Below, one piece after another: positions 1 to 8,404 of a stretch of 17,159 nucleotides of DNA. Below the pieces are notes generated by a model. It searched no databases and was not told the DNA's origin. It saw only the letters and a list, made by a program, of their open reading frames with translations. Where the stretch lies: NCBI GenBank assembly GCA_018883625.1, contig JAHLFV010000232.1:1-17159 (forward strand), read 5' to 3'. This stretch comes from Candidatus Treponema excrementipullorum. GTDB lineage: Bacteria; Spirochaetota; Spirochaetia; Treponematales; Treponemataceae. Made by a program: the position numbers and the translations under genes. Positions within the stretch are counted from its first letter, which is position 1. Every line of letters begins with the position of its first letter.

Positions 1-2
1 AT

Positions 3-497
3 AATTTCTTTGCATTTTTGGGTTTAGACAATCTTGCAAAGATAGATTATATGAATGGTTCATGGAAGTTCTGGTCTTTGTTTATTGCTTTTTGTTTTGG
101 TTCTGTGGGATATTTTATGTTGATTTTTTTAGGTGGTATTGAACGTATCCCTTCCGATTATTTTGAAGCAGCAACCATAGACGGAGCTAGCAAATTCCGA
201 CAATTTAAATCAATTACCATGCCGTTAATGAAATCTGTTGTAAAGACAAATATTTCTTTTTGGACAATATCGGTAGTCGGTTTTTTTGTTTGGTCTCAGA
301 TGTGGTCACCGATGACAACGGAATCAAGTACGATTTTTCCGATGAATTATATGTATAATGTGACTTTTGGTACAACAGGTAATACCCAGCGGGATGCTGG
401 TTTGGGCGCGGCAGTTGGAATTATTATGGCTATAATTGTTCTCGCAGTTTTTATGTTCATTACCTGGTTGCTACGGGAAGATGACTTAGAGTTCTAA
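3..497 (+). CDS. Sugar ABC transporter permease, MalF/UgpA-like (5' end cut off)
   Basis: C-terminal part of an inner-membrane permease of a carbohydrate ABC importer (binding-protein-dependent transport permease family, MalF/UgpA type). The frame is open to the window edge, so the start lies upstream; the TTG at 18 is not a credible start. What remains has a membrane segment (GYFMLIFLGG), then the cytoplasmic EAA loop that docks on the ATPase (EAATIDGASKFRQF...ITMPLM: the EAA, the G and the I-x-MP are visible), and two further membrane segments ending at LREDDLEF. The stop is 12 bp before the next permease, so the two are one operon and probably form the transmembrane heterodimer. The solute-binding protein is expected upstream, outside the window. 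The substrate cannot be read from the permease; the glycosidases downstream on the other strand suggest host-type oligosaccharides. Confidence 0.9.
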   Translation, partial: NFFAFLGLDNLAKIDYMNGSWKFWSLFIAFCFGSVGYFMLIFLGGIERIPSDYFEAATIDGASKFRQFKSITMPLMKSVVKTNISFWTISVVGFFVWSQMWSPMTTESSTIFPMNYMYNVTFGTTGNTQRDAGLGAAVGIIMAIIVLAVFMFITWLLREDDLEF

Positions 498-509
498 AGG
501 GGGTGAAGT

Positions 510-1343
510 ATGAAAATAGTTAATGAGAAAACACCCGGTTATATTCTTTTGAGCCTTTGGGTATTGTTTACTATAGTAACGTTGATTTGGATTGCTTTTG
601 CCAGCTTGTCTACGTCCCGAGCTATTATGCAGGGAAAAGTTTTTACCTTTCCTGAAGGAATTCATCCGGAAAATTTTGCCCGTGCATGGGGAGCAAATAA
701 CATATCTGTATTCTTTTTTAATTCAGCACTTTATTCTGTTGTGGGAACATTTTTCTCCATCCTGATAAGTGCTCCGGCTGCTTACGTTTTGGCACGGTAT
801 ACGTTTATCGGTGATAAAGCAATAAAGTCTGGATTTATTATGGCCATGAGCCTTCCCAGTATAATGATTGTTTTGCCACTGTTTTCTCTCGCAACACAAT
901 TACATTTAACAGGAACAAAGATAATTCTGCTTATTCTTTACAGTTGTATGGCTGTACCATTTACAACAATTTTTTTGATTACCTTTTTTGCAAATCTATC
1001 AAAAACATACGAGGAGGCTGCTGCAATAGACGGGTATTCTCCCATGAGGACTTTCTGGACAATCATGTTGCCTTTGGCACAGCCAGGTATAGTTACTGTA
1101 GGTATTTTTAATTTTATGAACATTTGGAATGAGTATTTTATGTCTCTAGTTTTCGGAAGTTCATCTAAAAATATGTCTGTAGGTCCCGGATTGAAGAGTG
1201 TTTTAGCTTCTATGCAATATACAGGAGATTGGGGTGGATTATTTGCTGCAGTTCTGATCGTATTTTTACCAACATTTTTAATTTATGTTTTCCTTTCCGA
1301 GAAAATTATTGCCGGAGTTACCGGTGGCGGTATTAAAGGTTAG
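510..1343 (+). CDS. Sugar ABC transporter permease, MalG/UgpE-like
   Basis: A 277-residue inner-membrane permease, the second half of a carbohydrate importer. A strong ribosome site (GGGGGTGAAG) precedes the ATG. Residues about 11-31 form the first membrane helix, a periplasmic stretch with FPEGIHPENFARAW follows, and then come five more helices. The EAA loop lies at about 168-194 (EEAAAIDGYSPMRTFWTIML, then P), with the conserved EAA, G and LP. The NIWNEYFMSLVF segment after it is typical of the MalG group. Length and layout are normal for the family. It follows the MalF-like gene by 12 bp and ends at a strong terminator, so it is the last gene of the import operon. No ATPase is present; treponemes often use one shared MsmX/UgpC-type ATPase, which is an inference here. 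Confidence 0.93.
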   Translation: MKIVNEKTPGYILLSLWVLFTIVTLIWIAFASLSTSRAIMQGKVFTFPEGIHPENFARAWGANNISVFFFNSALYSVVGTFFSILISAPAAYVLARYTFIGDKAIKSGFIMAMSLPSIMIVLPLFSLATQLHLTGTKIILLILYSCMAVPFTTIFLITFFANLSKTYEEAAAIDGYSPMRTFWTIMLPLAQPGIVTVGIFNFMNIWNEYFMSLVFGSSSKNMSVGPGLKSVLASMQYTGDWGGLFAAVLIVFLPTFLIYVFLSEKIIAGVTGGGIKG

Positions 1344-1372
1344 GGGGTTTGCTTTTCATTTCGGAAATGTAT

Positions 1373-1405
1373 AAAAAAGCTGTCCGTTGCAGGACAGCTT
1401 TTTTT
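1373..1405. terminator. Bidirectional intrinsic terminator between converging operons
   Basis: The arms AGCTGTCC (1378-1385) and GGACAGCT (1392-1399) pair perfectly around a 6-nt loop. An A-tract lies on the left and a T-tract on the right, so the structure works on both strands. It closes the permease operon on + and the hexosaminidase operon on -, whose stop codon begins at 1409 within the T-rich flank. Confidence 0.93.
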
Positions 1406-1406
1406 A

Positions 1407-2909
1407 TTATTCTAATTTTCCGTCGTAGTAAAGTACATCTAAAATGCGCAACCGTTTTTTATGTTCCGGCAATCTGGTTTTGAAAGAGTCAAAACTTTTT
1501 TTCTCCGGTGCAAGCCACAGAGCTTCCGATAGTGCCGAAAGTCTTGGAAAAAGCAAATATTCGGCAATCCTACCATAGTAAACTTCTTCTGTCCACATAT
1601 TTCCTTGACCTCCTACAACATATTCTGCTTCTTCTGCAGTCATTCCTTCAGGAATAGCAGAGAAATCATATGAGTTTTTAACTGTAGTCGTATCATATTG
1701 GCGTCCCATTTCCATGGGGTCAGGATAGTTTCTGTAATCAAGATAACAGCCGTTTGTTGAAGGTGACATAATTACCCTATGTCCGGTGGCAGCTCCTTTT
1801 TTTCCTCCTTCTATTCCCCGCCAAGATTGCACCATGAGTTGTGACGGTAAATTATCTGCATCATCTAAAACTTCATCCCATCCGATGGCAATCTTACCCT
1901 TTGATTCCAGCATATTGGCAAGTTTTGATACAAACCACGGCTGTAGCTGTCCGGCAGATGTCAGCCCTAGCTCTTCCATTTTCTTTTGACATTTAGGACA
2001 CTTTTCCCACCGAGTTCGTGGACATTCGTCACCACCGATATGAATGTATTTTCCGGGAAATAATTTAATTACACTGTCAAAAATATCTTCTATTAGTGAA
2101 AACAAGTCTTTATTTCCCATGCATAAAACATCATCAAAAACGCCAAAAGCATCTTCTACTGTATAAGGGCCTCCTGTACAACCAAACCCGGGATAGGAAG
2201 CTAACAGGGAAGACATGTGACCGGGCATATCTATCTCCGGTACAACGGTTATACATCTATCTGCCGCATAACGTACAACAGTCTTAATTTCCTCTTCAGT
2301 GTACGAACCACCTACTTTGCCGGAAAATTTCTTTGTTCTATTGTCTATTCTCCAACCACCTATTTCCGTTAAAAGCGGATATTTTTCTACAGGAAGACGC
2401 CATCCTTGATCATCTGTTAAATGCCAGTGAAAAATATTCAACTTGTGGAGAGCAGCAAGATCTAAAAGCTTGCAAATAAAAGATACCGGAAAGAAATTTC
2501 TTCCACAATCCAACATTAACCCTCGCCATGAAAACTGTGGGTAGTCATTAATTTTGCAACCAGGAAATAAATTCTTACCCTCTTTTGATAAAGCAAGTTG
2601 TTTCAATGTTTGTAAAGCATAAAACCCACCGGCTTTTGTGGCTGCGGTAACAGTAATCGTGTCTTCAGTGATTTCAAGAATGTAGCCTTCTTGATGAGCA
2701 ACTGTTGCATCCTGAATAAAATGTATCGTTGTTTCTGCTGGTTCGTCTTGAACTGTCAGTTCCATAGATAACAACTCTTGAGTAACAAGAGGTATCAGTT
2801 CATTGAATGTAGAATGGGTTTTTATGCAGATACTTCTGTGTGCTTCAAACCATATATCCTCTGAAACAGTTACTTCCTGAGGACGTGGTATTAAATTTAA
2901 GTAATCCAT
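1407..2909 (-). CDS. Beta-N-acetylhexosaminidase, glycoside hydrolase family 20 (cytoplasmic)
   Basis: Removes terminal beta-linked GlcNAc or GalNAc from oligosaccharides by substrate-assisted catalysis. The 500-residue protein has an N-terminal GH20b-type domain (about 1-120) and a TIM barrel from about 125. The barrel shows HWHLTDDQGWR at 161-171, PEIDMPGH at 224-231, and HIGGDE at 290-295 with the catalytic Asp294-Glu295 pair. GWDE at 343-346 and QGNMWTE at 435-441 supply the substrate-pocket tryptophans and acid. There is no signal peptide: the N-terminus MDYLNLIPRPQEV begins directly with the usual domain start. So the enzyme should act in the cytoplasm on imported sugars. AAAGGAG stands at the right distance from the ATG. 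It starts 16 bp after the beta-galactosidase and is the last gene of the MATE-lacZ-GH20 operon. Confidence 0.95.
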   Translation of the reverse strand: MDYLNLIPRPQEVTVSEDIWFEAHRSICIKTHSTFNELIPLVTQELLSMELTVQDEPAETTIHFIQDATVAHQEGYILEITEDTITVTAATKAGGFYALQTLKQLALSKEGKNLFPGCKINDYPQFSWRGLMLDCGRNFFPVSFICKLLDLAALHKLNIFHWHLTDDQGWRLPVEKYPLLTEIGGWRIDNRTKKFSGKVGGSYTEEEIKTVVRYAADRCITVVPEIDMPGHMSSLLASYPGFGCTGGPYTVEDAFGVFDDVLCMGNKDLFSLIEDIFDSVIKLFPGKYIHIGGDECPRTRWEKCPKCQKKMEELGLTSAGQLQPWFVSKLANMLESKGKIAIGWDEVLDDADNLPSQLMVQSWRGIEGGKKGAATGHRVIMSPSTNGCYLDYRNYPDPMEMGRQYDTTTVKNSYDFSAIPEGMTAEEAEYVVGGQGNMWTEEVYYGRIAEYLLFPRLSALSEALWLAPEKKSFDSFKTRLPEHKKRLRILDVLYYDGKLE

Positions 2910-2925
2910 TGTGTACTCCTTTTAC

Positions 2926-5900
2926 TTATATACCTTTGAAGCTAAAGGTAAATTCCATAGTGCCTTCCGGTTTAAGTAAATATTCTGGATGAGTTTGTGC
3001 TCCCCAAGTGTTGTCACCGGCAATACCCATTTGTGCTAAAGAACACCGCACAACAGTATAATGGATTTCCGGCAATTCATAGGGGTGCCGGGCATTTTCA
3101 ATTTCGTGAGGAGTGTAGGGCAGTACAGAAACATTCATGTTATCTCCCTCAAATCGCAAACCGCGTCCTCGGTAATCGGTTACCTCTGCCCAACGGACAT
3201 CCGTTTTATTTCCGCATTCTTGAGGCACCAAATAAGCTGCCATGTTTTCTTGTGCAGTAGTTGTGTAAACCCCCAGTTTTGAACCATGATTTCTGTCTGC
3301 ATAAGTGTCTGCAGGTCCCCGTCCATACCAGGTAAAGTTATGGTAGTCTGCATCAAGCTTAAAAAGTACACCGAATTCAGGCATGTCTGCCAACTCCGGA
3401 ATAACGTTATATTGCAATTTTACCTGTACGGTACCGTCTTGATAAATAGTATAAATTAAAAATACTTCAGTTGCCGGTTTTGAAGGTAACACATAGGTAC
3501 AAGTAACTTCAACACAATCTTCCTTTGTGGTTACTTGAGGAGTATGGATAGCTCCCGTACGGAAATCCTTGTGAGATAGGTATTGAGACGCAATTTTCCA
3601 CTGACCGTACCGCATGGGCATTAAATTGGCTCTATCGTTATCGGTAGGAGCTCTCCAAAAATTAGGTACAGGAATTGCGGGTAGCATTTCCACTCCGCCG
3701 TATACATACGAAGTAAGCCCTCCTGTCACTAGCTTAGAAAACAGCACCCGGAAGTGTCTTCCCACAATGCCAATGTTGTTTCTTGTCTCTATTACCTTGA
3801 GAGGACTCAATCCGTTATATTTTTCGGGTAACGAAACTTGAGAACCGATTTTCAGTACGGTTTGACCAAAGGCTACTTCATGTCCTCTGGAAGCCCAGAG
3901 AGTATCTTTTTTCAAAAGAAAAGTCATGGTAAGAACGTATTCACCGGGACATTCCGCTATTTCCGGCAAAAACTTGGAAAGCTCTGGGAGTTTGTAGGTT
4001 TTTTCTGTTAGAGGGGGAATATCTACATCAAGGTTTATGGAAAGCAACGTTTTTCCTTCTTTCTCTACAGTATAGTGGCAGCTATATTCCTTTGTATTAG
4101 TGAATAAATTCCTGTTTTCTATCAGTATATTTTTTTTATCAAGATTAAAGGTGATTTTTATGTTTTGATAATCATATTTTACTTCCGGCATTTTGGGAGA
4201 CTCCTTACGGTCCCCACCATAGACAATACCGTTTCCGCTAAAATTACCGTCGTTAGGTCTATCACCGAAATCGCCTCCGTAAGCCTGAAATTCTTTTCCG
4301 TACCGATCTTTTTTTACCAGTGACTGGTCGATATAGTCCCAGATAAAGCCACCTTGGTACAATTCATCTTCATAGGCCAGTTCCGTATACTTGTGCAATG
4401 CTCCCCCGGAATTACCCATCATGTGAGCGTATTCACAGAGAATAAAAGGCTTGTCCCGGTGTTCTGCAAGGTATGCTTTAACATCACAAGCCGGTGTATA
4501 CATTTGACTTTCAATATCGCTGGTATCATTATATCGTCTGTCCCAACATACACCTTCATAGTGAACAAGACGGGAAGAGTCCAAGGAACGGAACAACTGA
4601 GACATTTCATAGATAACAGAACCGCCAAAAGATTCATTTCCGCAGGACCATATTAAGATAGAGGGATGATTTTTATCCCAGTGGTATTGAGAATATACTC
4701 TGTCCAAAAGAGCGTCTTTCCATTCTTCCTGGTCACAAGGAATAATTTTATCATATTCGGGAGTAGGGAGGTTATTTTGTCCTTCCCAAGTTCCGTGGGT
4801 TTCCATATTTGTTTCTGCAATCATATACAAGCCATATTTGTCACACAGATCATAAATTGCCGGTGTATTAGGATAATGACTGGTACGTACCGCATTGATA
4901 TTATTACGCTTCATGGTTTTGATATCCAGCTCCAACTCCTGAAAGTTGACATACCGACCGGTTTTGGAACTAAACTCATGACGATTAACGCCTTTAAATA
5001 CGATTCTTTTGCCGTTTAGATGCATAATGCCGTTTTTTAATTCAAAGCGTCTGAAACCTACTGTTTGAGGAATTACTTCTGTAGTTTCCCCTTGAATATT
5101 TTTTACCGTTAAAAGCAAGTCGTATAGTTCCGGGGTTTCGGCACTCCACAAGGCAGGATGTACCACAGAAACACTCATACTGAGCTTACCTGATCCCTCG
5201 CCATAAAGTCGTGCTACAATATTTCCGTCTTTAGACAAAATTCCTTCTACGGAACCCCTTCCCCATAAATCGATATCAACTTTCAATTCTGCAGAGTTTA
5301 ATGATTCGGAAACTGTCGGCATAACGGTGATGTCATAGGCGTGGACATCAGGAACTGTAAATAGAAATACATCTCGGTACAAGCCGGAAAAACGGAAAAA
5401 GTCTTGGTCTTCTGTCCAACTGCCACTGGACCATTTAAACACCTGAACCGCCAGTTTGTTCTCGCCGGAACACAAATAAGAAGTCAACTCAAACTCTGAA
5501 GGAGTGAAGGAGTCTTCACTGTACCCCACAAAAGAGCCGTTTAACCACAAGGCAAGTGCACTTTCTGCACCCTGAAAAGATATGAATAGCCGTTTACCCA
5601 GCATATTTTCCGGAATAGAAAAATATTTTATATAACTGGCAACAGGATTAAAGTATGTGGGAATTTCTCCCGGTTTTATGTCGTCGTGACTTTCCCATGG
5701 GTACTCTACGTTGGAATATTGAGGCTTATCGTAACCTTCTAACTGAATATGAGCCGGAACCCGAATGTCGTCCCAACCGGAAGCATCATAGTCCGGTTTT
5801 TCAAAATCAGGAATACGGGATTGTAGGTTTTTGGCATAGTGAAACTTCCATAATCCATTTAAACTGAAATAAAAAGAACTGTGTCCTTTTAGCTCCTGTT

Positions 5901-5994
5901 CATTTTTGTAGTAGCGGTGATCAGAGTGGGCTTCCATCCGGTTATCTTTAAAATACCGGGGATTGGCAAGATTAAGATAGTCAAAAACTTTCAT
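2926..5994 (-). CDS. lacZ: Beta-galactosidase, LacZ type, glycoside hydrolase family 2
   Basis: Hydrolyses terminal beta-galactosides with retention. At 1022 residues it has the full LacZ length and domain order. The sugar-binding jelly roll is at about 40-215 and the Ig-like domain at about 220-315. The TIM barrel begins near 318 with GVNRHEF (335-341) and RTSHYPN (370-376). The acid/base Glu454 is in CGNESFGG and the nucleophile Glu521 is in ILCEYAHMMGNS. The beta-sandwich small-chain domain follows, with FWRAPTDND at 779-787 and CGNKTDVRW at 927-935. There is no signal peptide, so it is cytoplasmic. AGGAGG precedes the ATG. It lies 28 bp after the MATE gene and 16 bp before the GH20 gene, an operon arrangement. 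Working with GH20 it could strip Gal then GlcNAc from N-acetyllactosamine-type chains; that pairing is inferred from context. Confidence 0.96.
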   Translation of the reverse strand: MKVFDYLNLANPRYFKDNRMEAHSDHRYYKNEQELKGHSSFYFSLNGLWKFHYAKNLQSRIPDFEKPDYDASGWDDIRVPAHIQLEGYDKPQYSNVEYPWESHDDIKPGEIPTYFNPVASYIKYFSIPENMLGKRLFISFQGAESALALWLNGSFVGYSEDSFTPSEFELTSYLCSGENKLAVQVFKWSSGSWTEDQDFFRFSGLYRDVFLFTVPDVHAYDITVMPTVSESLNSAELKVDIDLWGRGSVEGILSKDGNIVARLYGEGSGKLSMSVSVVHPALWSAETPELYDLLLTVKNIQGETTEVIPQTVGFRRFELKNGIMHLNGKRIVFKGVNRHEFSSKTGRYVNFQELELDIKTMKRNNINAVRTSHYPNTPAIYDLCDKYGLYMIAETNMETHGTWEGQNNLPTPEYDKIIPCDQEEWKDALLDRVYSQYHWDKNHPSILIWSCGNESFGGSVIYEMSQLFRSLDSSRLVHYEGVCWDRRYNDTSDIESQMYTPACDVKAYLAEHRDKPFILCEYAHMMGNSGGALHKYTELAYEDELYQGGFIWDYIDQSLVKKDRYGKEFQAYGGDFGDRPNDGNFSGNGIVYGGDRKESPKMPEVKYDYQNIKITFNLDKKNILIENRNLFTNTKEYSCHYTVEKEGKTLLSINLDVDIPPLTEKTYKLPELSKFLPEIAECPGEYVLTMTFLLKKDTLWASRGHEVAFGQTVLKIGSQVSLPEKYNGLSPLKVIETRNNIGIVGRHFRVLFSKLVTGGLTSYVYGGVEMLPAIPVPNFWRAPTDNDRANLMPMRYGQWKIASQYLSHKDFRTGAIHTPQVTTKEDCVEVTCTYVLPSKPATEVFLIYTIYQDGTVQVKLQYNVIPELADMPEFGVLFKLDADYHNFTWYGRGPADTYADRNHGSKLGVYTTTAQENMAAYLVPQECGNKTDVRWAEVTDYRGRGLRFEGDNMNVSVLPYTPHEIENARHPYELPEIHYTVVRCSLAQMGIAGDNTWGAQTHPEYLLKPEGTMEFTFSFKGI

Positions 5995-6022
5995 AAAATC
6001 CTCCTTGTCTAAAAGCGAAAGT

Positions 6023-7390
6023 TTATTGAGTTATATGTTGTACTTGTTTCCAGAATTTACTGAAAAACCTATAATATATATAAAACATAAGAGACGTTGC
6101 AATCCAAGATACAGGGTAACTGGCCATAACTATTTCCACTCGGGGAACAATCGGTATCATACCCCATATCCAAATAATAGTAACAAGACAAATACCTGTT
6201 AGCGTTATTACCGTCGGCATAAAAACATCGCCGGTACTTCTTAAGGTGCTTGATACCACTTCAATAGGATTATACAATATGTAAGTCAAGGCTGTCATGT
6301 ACAATATGTTTAATCCAATGGAAATAACTGTTGAATCATTAGTAAAAAGAGAAAACAAAAATCTACCGGCCACAATGTATATGGTACAAAGTATAATAGT
6401 GGAAATGCCTGAAAGAACCATGCCTTGCAAAATTATATCTTTTACCCGTTTTAACTTTTGGGCTCCGTAGTTTTGACCCGCTACTGTCATAATAGCAATA
6501 CCGTAGGCATGTATCATCATCCAGTATAAATTACCGATACGACCAAATACCGTAACTGCTGCTACGGAGTCTGTACCGAACCGATTTACATAGGTTTGTA
6601 CAAATATGTTGGTAAGGGCACATAAGACAGCCTGTAATCCGGCAGGAAATCCAATCTTGATAATTTTTCCCAAAATAGGGAGCGTAAAACTGATGTATTT
6701 TATGCATACATGGGTTGTGTCATGAACTTTCATCATACGAATCATAATCAACAAAGCACTGATTATTTGTGAGACTACAGTAGCTATGGCAGCTCCTGCA
6801 ACACCCCAAGGAATAATCGCAATAAATAAAAAGTCCAAAACAATATTGGCTACACTGGCAACTATTAGATAATAAAAAGGTCTTTTTGAATCTCCCACAG
6901 CCCGCAGTATACCGGAACCTATGTTATAGACAAGTGTGGGAATCATGCCCATAAACATAATACGCAGATATACCAAAGAGTCCTTCATAATATCTTGAGG
7001 ATTATCTATTAAAATAAGAGCCTGCTTGGAAAAAAGAATACCAAACACAGTAAAAATAAAGCCTCCGGCAAAAGCCAAAGCCATTGCGGTGTGGACAGAT
7101 TTTCGTATTGCCCGGTAGTGCTTTGCACCATATTGCTGAGCAATAATAATACCGGCACCGGAAGATAATCCTACAAAAAAGCTGATTAGTAAGTTAAGAA
7201 TATTACCCGTACTGCCCCCTACGGCAGCCAAAGCTTGCTTTCCAAGATACTGACCTACGATAATTGCATCTACAGTAGTGTATAATTGTTGAAAAAAAGA
7301 ACCGAATAAGATGGGAAAAAAAACGTATAAAACTTGCTTCCACAATACACCGTTCAGGAAGTCTTCTTTTTGCACAGACTTTGAGTACAT
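6023..7390 (-). CDS. MATE-family multidrug/metabolite efflux transporter
   Basis: Inner-membrane cation-coupled exporter of the MATE (NorM/DinF-like) family. It has 455 residues and about twelve hydrophobic helices in two homologous halves. Typical family signatures are visible in the first half: FQQLYTTVDAIIVGQYLG near the N-terminus, then AAVGGSTG and AQQYGA. SGILRAVGDSKRPFYY opens the second part of that half. The second half repeats this with VAGQNYGAQKLKRV. Length is normal. The ATG lies 5 nt from a near-consensus -10 box and has no Shine-Dalgarno, suggesting leaderless translation. It is the first gene of the operon with lacZ and GH20. The cargo is unknown; co-transcription with glycosidases allows export of a sugar by-product or unrelated drug export, and neither can be chosen from sequence. 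Confidence 0.93.
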   Translation of the reverse strand: MYSKSVQKEDFLNGVLWKQVLYVFFPILFGSFFQQLYTTVDAIIVGQYLGKQALAAVGGSTGNILNLLISFFVGLSSGAGIIIAQQYGAKHYRAIRKSVHTAMALAFAGGFIFTVFGILFSKQALILIDNPQDIMKDSLVYLRIMFMGMIPTLVYNIGSGILRAVGDSKRPFYYLIVASVANIVLDFLFIAIIPWGVAGAAIATVVSQIISALLIMIRMMKVHDTTHVCIKYISFTLPILGKIIKIGFPAGLQAVLCALTNIFVQTYVNRFGTDSVAAVTVFGRIGNLYWMMIHAYGIAIMTVAGQNYGAQKLKRVKDIILQGMVLSGISTIILCTIYIVAGRFLFSLFTNDSTVISIGLNILYMTALTYILYNPIEVVSSTLRSTGDVFMPTVITLTGICLVTIIWIWGMIPIVPRVEIVMASYPVSWIATSLMFYIYYRFFSKFWKQVQHITQ

Positions 7391-7395
7391 AGCTT

Positions 7396-7424
7396 GTTAT
7401 AATCTTTATTTATGCCAGTGTCAA
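7396..7424 (-). promoter_or_regulatory. Near-consensus sigma70-type promoter for the MATE-lacZ-GH20 operon
   Basis: On the minus strand, TTGACA (7424-7419), a 17-bp spacer and TATAAC (7401-7396) match the consensus at 11 of 12 positions. The -10 box ends 5 nt before the ATG, so transcription should begin at or within a base or two of the start codon. Confidence 0.75.
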
Positions 7425-7457
7425 ATACCTGAACAGTGTTATGGAAGATAATTAAAA

Positions 7458-8006
7458 TTACTTTATGCCGTATGTTGCATTGGCTTCTGCAATAAGTTTT
7501 TCTACTTCTGCCTGACTGATTGACTCCCAAGTTTGGGAACGTCCTAGCCAACCACGTTTATCCAAAGAACCTCGCATAACCAGTTTACCGTCTTTATAAG
7601 TAACACCGCAATAGTAGTGATTACCGTCGGAAGGATCAATAATGTGGCCTTGCTTCCATTCTCCGGCAGATTTAAATTGCAATTTATACAACCAAGGGGT
7701 ATTTAACACGGTTCGTTCCGCAGGATTTCCGGAAAAAGGAATTTCGTCGTATTTTGAAACCTGAGTACATACTTCTGCCAGTGTGCGTGGGTCCTTATTG
7801 GGTATCCACACCAACTCGCCGTACAAAAGTTTATCAGTATTAATGTAAATTTTCCAAACACCGGTAATTTCTCCGGTTTTTTCGTCAATACTTTTCCAGT
7901 AACCTTCAGCCGGATCGTTATTTGCATTTTGTGCAAAAACTATACCTGTAGTTAGTGTAAAAATTACAAGTAAACAGCATAGGAACAAATTATGTCTTTT
8001 TGTCAT
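7458..8006 (-). CDS. Secreted DUF2147-family protein
   Basis: An exported protein of 182 residues. Residues 1-25 form a signal peptide (charged start, hydrophobic core, cleavage expected after VFA). The mature part follows the DUF2147 pattern: GYWKSID near 35-41, KIYINTDKLLYGEL at 52-65, HIIDPSDGNHYYCG at 121-134 corresponding to the family's GKIYDPxxGK, and RGSLDKRGWLGRSQTW at 145-160. The family is thought to form a small lipocalin-like beta-barrel; its molecular function is not established. GGAGG stands 8 nt before the ATG, and it has its own promoter. It lies downstream of the XRE gene in the same direction, 58 bp away. The C-terminal helix (QAEVEKLIAEANATYG) looks like an addition. Periplasmic or surface location is inferred from the signal peptide. 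Confidence 0.85.
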   Translation of the reverse strand: MTKRHNLFLCCLLVIFTLTTGIVFAQNANNDPAEGYWKSIDEKTGEITGVWKIYINTDKLLYGELVWIPNKDPRTLAEVCTQVSKYDEIPFSGNPAERTVLNTPWLYKLQFKSAGEWKQGHIIDPSDGNHYYCGVTYKDGKLVMRGSLDKRGWLGRSQTWESISQAEVEKLIAEANATYGIK

Positions 8007-8023
8007 AGTAAACCTCCAAACAG

Positions 8024-8052
8024 AGTATATGTTCTTTTATTTTCTTGGTCAA
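8024..8052 (-). promoter_or_regulatory. Promoter of the DUF2147 gene
   Basis: The minus strand reads TTGACC (8052-8047), 17 bp, TATACT (8029-8024). The expected start of transcription near 8017 leaves a short leader containing the GGAGG ribosome site. Confidence 0.65.
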
Positions 8053-8055
8053 GAA
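8042..8055. repeat. 6-2-6 inverted repeat over the -35 box of the DUF2147 promoter
   Basis: TTCTTG-GT-CAAGAA is a perfect short dyad that covers the -35 hexamer. Its position suits an operator; the adjacent XRE gene is one candidate binder. The arms are short and chance cannot be excluded. Confidence 0.35.
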
Positions 8056-8064
8056 GAAAAAGGT

Positions 8065-8349
8065 TTATAAATACCGTTCTATATCGTTGATAATTTTTTG
8101 TTTTATGGAATCTTTTTTTTCGGTTTTTTCTTCCGTAAATAATTTACTGGGAGATACTTCCAGAGCTACGCAAAGCTTAATTAAGGTCTGAAGAGTAGGG
8201 GAACGTTTACCTGTTTCTATGTAAGTGACCATATTTTGAGAAATCCCGGCTCGATGAGCCAGTTCCAGTTGGGAAATATTCTTTTCTTCCCTGATTTTTT
8301 TTAAATTGTATACAACCTGTTGAGTTGCAAGTTGAATGTCATCATTCAT
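8065..8349 (-). CDS. Small XRE/Cro-CI family transcriptional regulator
   Basis: A DNA-binding protein of 94 residues. One HTH_3 domain spans about 14-71: NLKKIREEKNISQLELAHRA is helix 1-2, GISQNMVTYIETGKRSP (35-51) holds the recognition helix and the usual E-x-G-x-R-x-P turn, and TLIKLCVALEVSPSKLF closes the fold. A charged tail of about 23 residues follows (KTEKKDSIKQKI) and may serve dimerisation. There is no ligand or peptidase domain. It is divergent from the beta-barrel gene, and the intergenic region carries two inverted repeats overlapping promoters for both, so autoregulation and control of the barrel-lipoprotein operon is the natural guess. The start ATG has no clear ribosome site and a -10-like TACAAT ends 6 nt upstream, so the mRNA may be leaderless. 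Confidence 0.9.
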   Translation of the reverse strand: MNDDIQLATQQVVYNLKKIREEKNISQLELAHRAGISQNMVTYIETGKRSPTLQTLIKLCVALEVSPSKLFTEEKTEKKDSIKQKIINDIERYL

Positions 8350-8382
8350 GCGTCTATTGTAAATAATTTTTTTCTTGACGCA
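8349..8382. repeat. Inverted repeat TGCGTC/GACGCA framing the XRE promoter
   Basis: TGCGTC (8349-8354) and GACGCA (8377-8382) are perfect complements separated by 22 bp. One arm touches the XRE start codon, the other lies in the -35 region of both divergent promoters. Operator role is inferred from position. Confidence 0.35.
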
Positions 8383-8383
8383 A
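8356..8383 (-). promoter_or_regulatory. Probable promoter of the XRE gene
   Basis: The minus strand has TTGCGT (8383-8378), 16 bp, TACAAT (8361-8356). The -10 box is good, the -35 weak. It ends 6 nt before the ATG, which implies a leaderless or near-leaderless transcript. Confidence 0.45.
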
Positions 8384-8404
8384 CTAAATATAGTATGATA
8401 TTAT
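8375..8404 (+). promoter_or_regulatory. Probable promoter of the beta-barrel/lipoprotein operon
   Basis: TTGACG (8375-8380), 18 bp, TATTAT (8399-8404) gives a start near 8411 and an mRNA leader of about 90 nt. A second possible -10, TATAAT at 8411-8416, has no -35 at the right distance. The -35 overlaps that of the divergent XRE promoter. Confidence 0.5.

Noticed and set aside
1353..1368. Palindrome CATTTCGGAAATG before the first terminator
   Set aside because: The centre leaves no room for an RNA loop and the true terminator with full stem lies directly downstream.
1982..2004. Cys pair CPKC just after the GH20 catalytic motif as a novel metal site
   Set aside because: From memory, a WxKCPKCQ stretch after HIGGDE is common in bacterial GH20 enzymes, so it is not unusual.
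4354..5019. Open frames of 100-117 codons antisense to lacZ
   Set aside because: They lie opposite a fully conserved LacZ sequence, have no ribosome sites or recognisable domains, and look like frame shadows.
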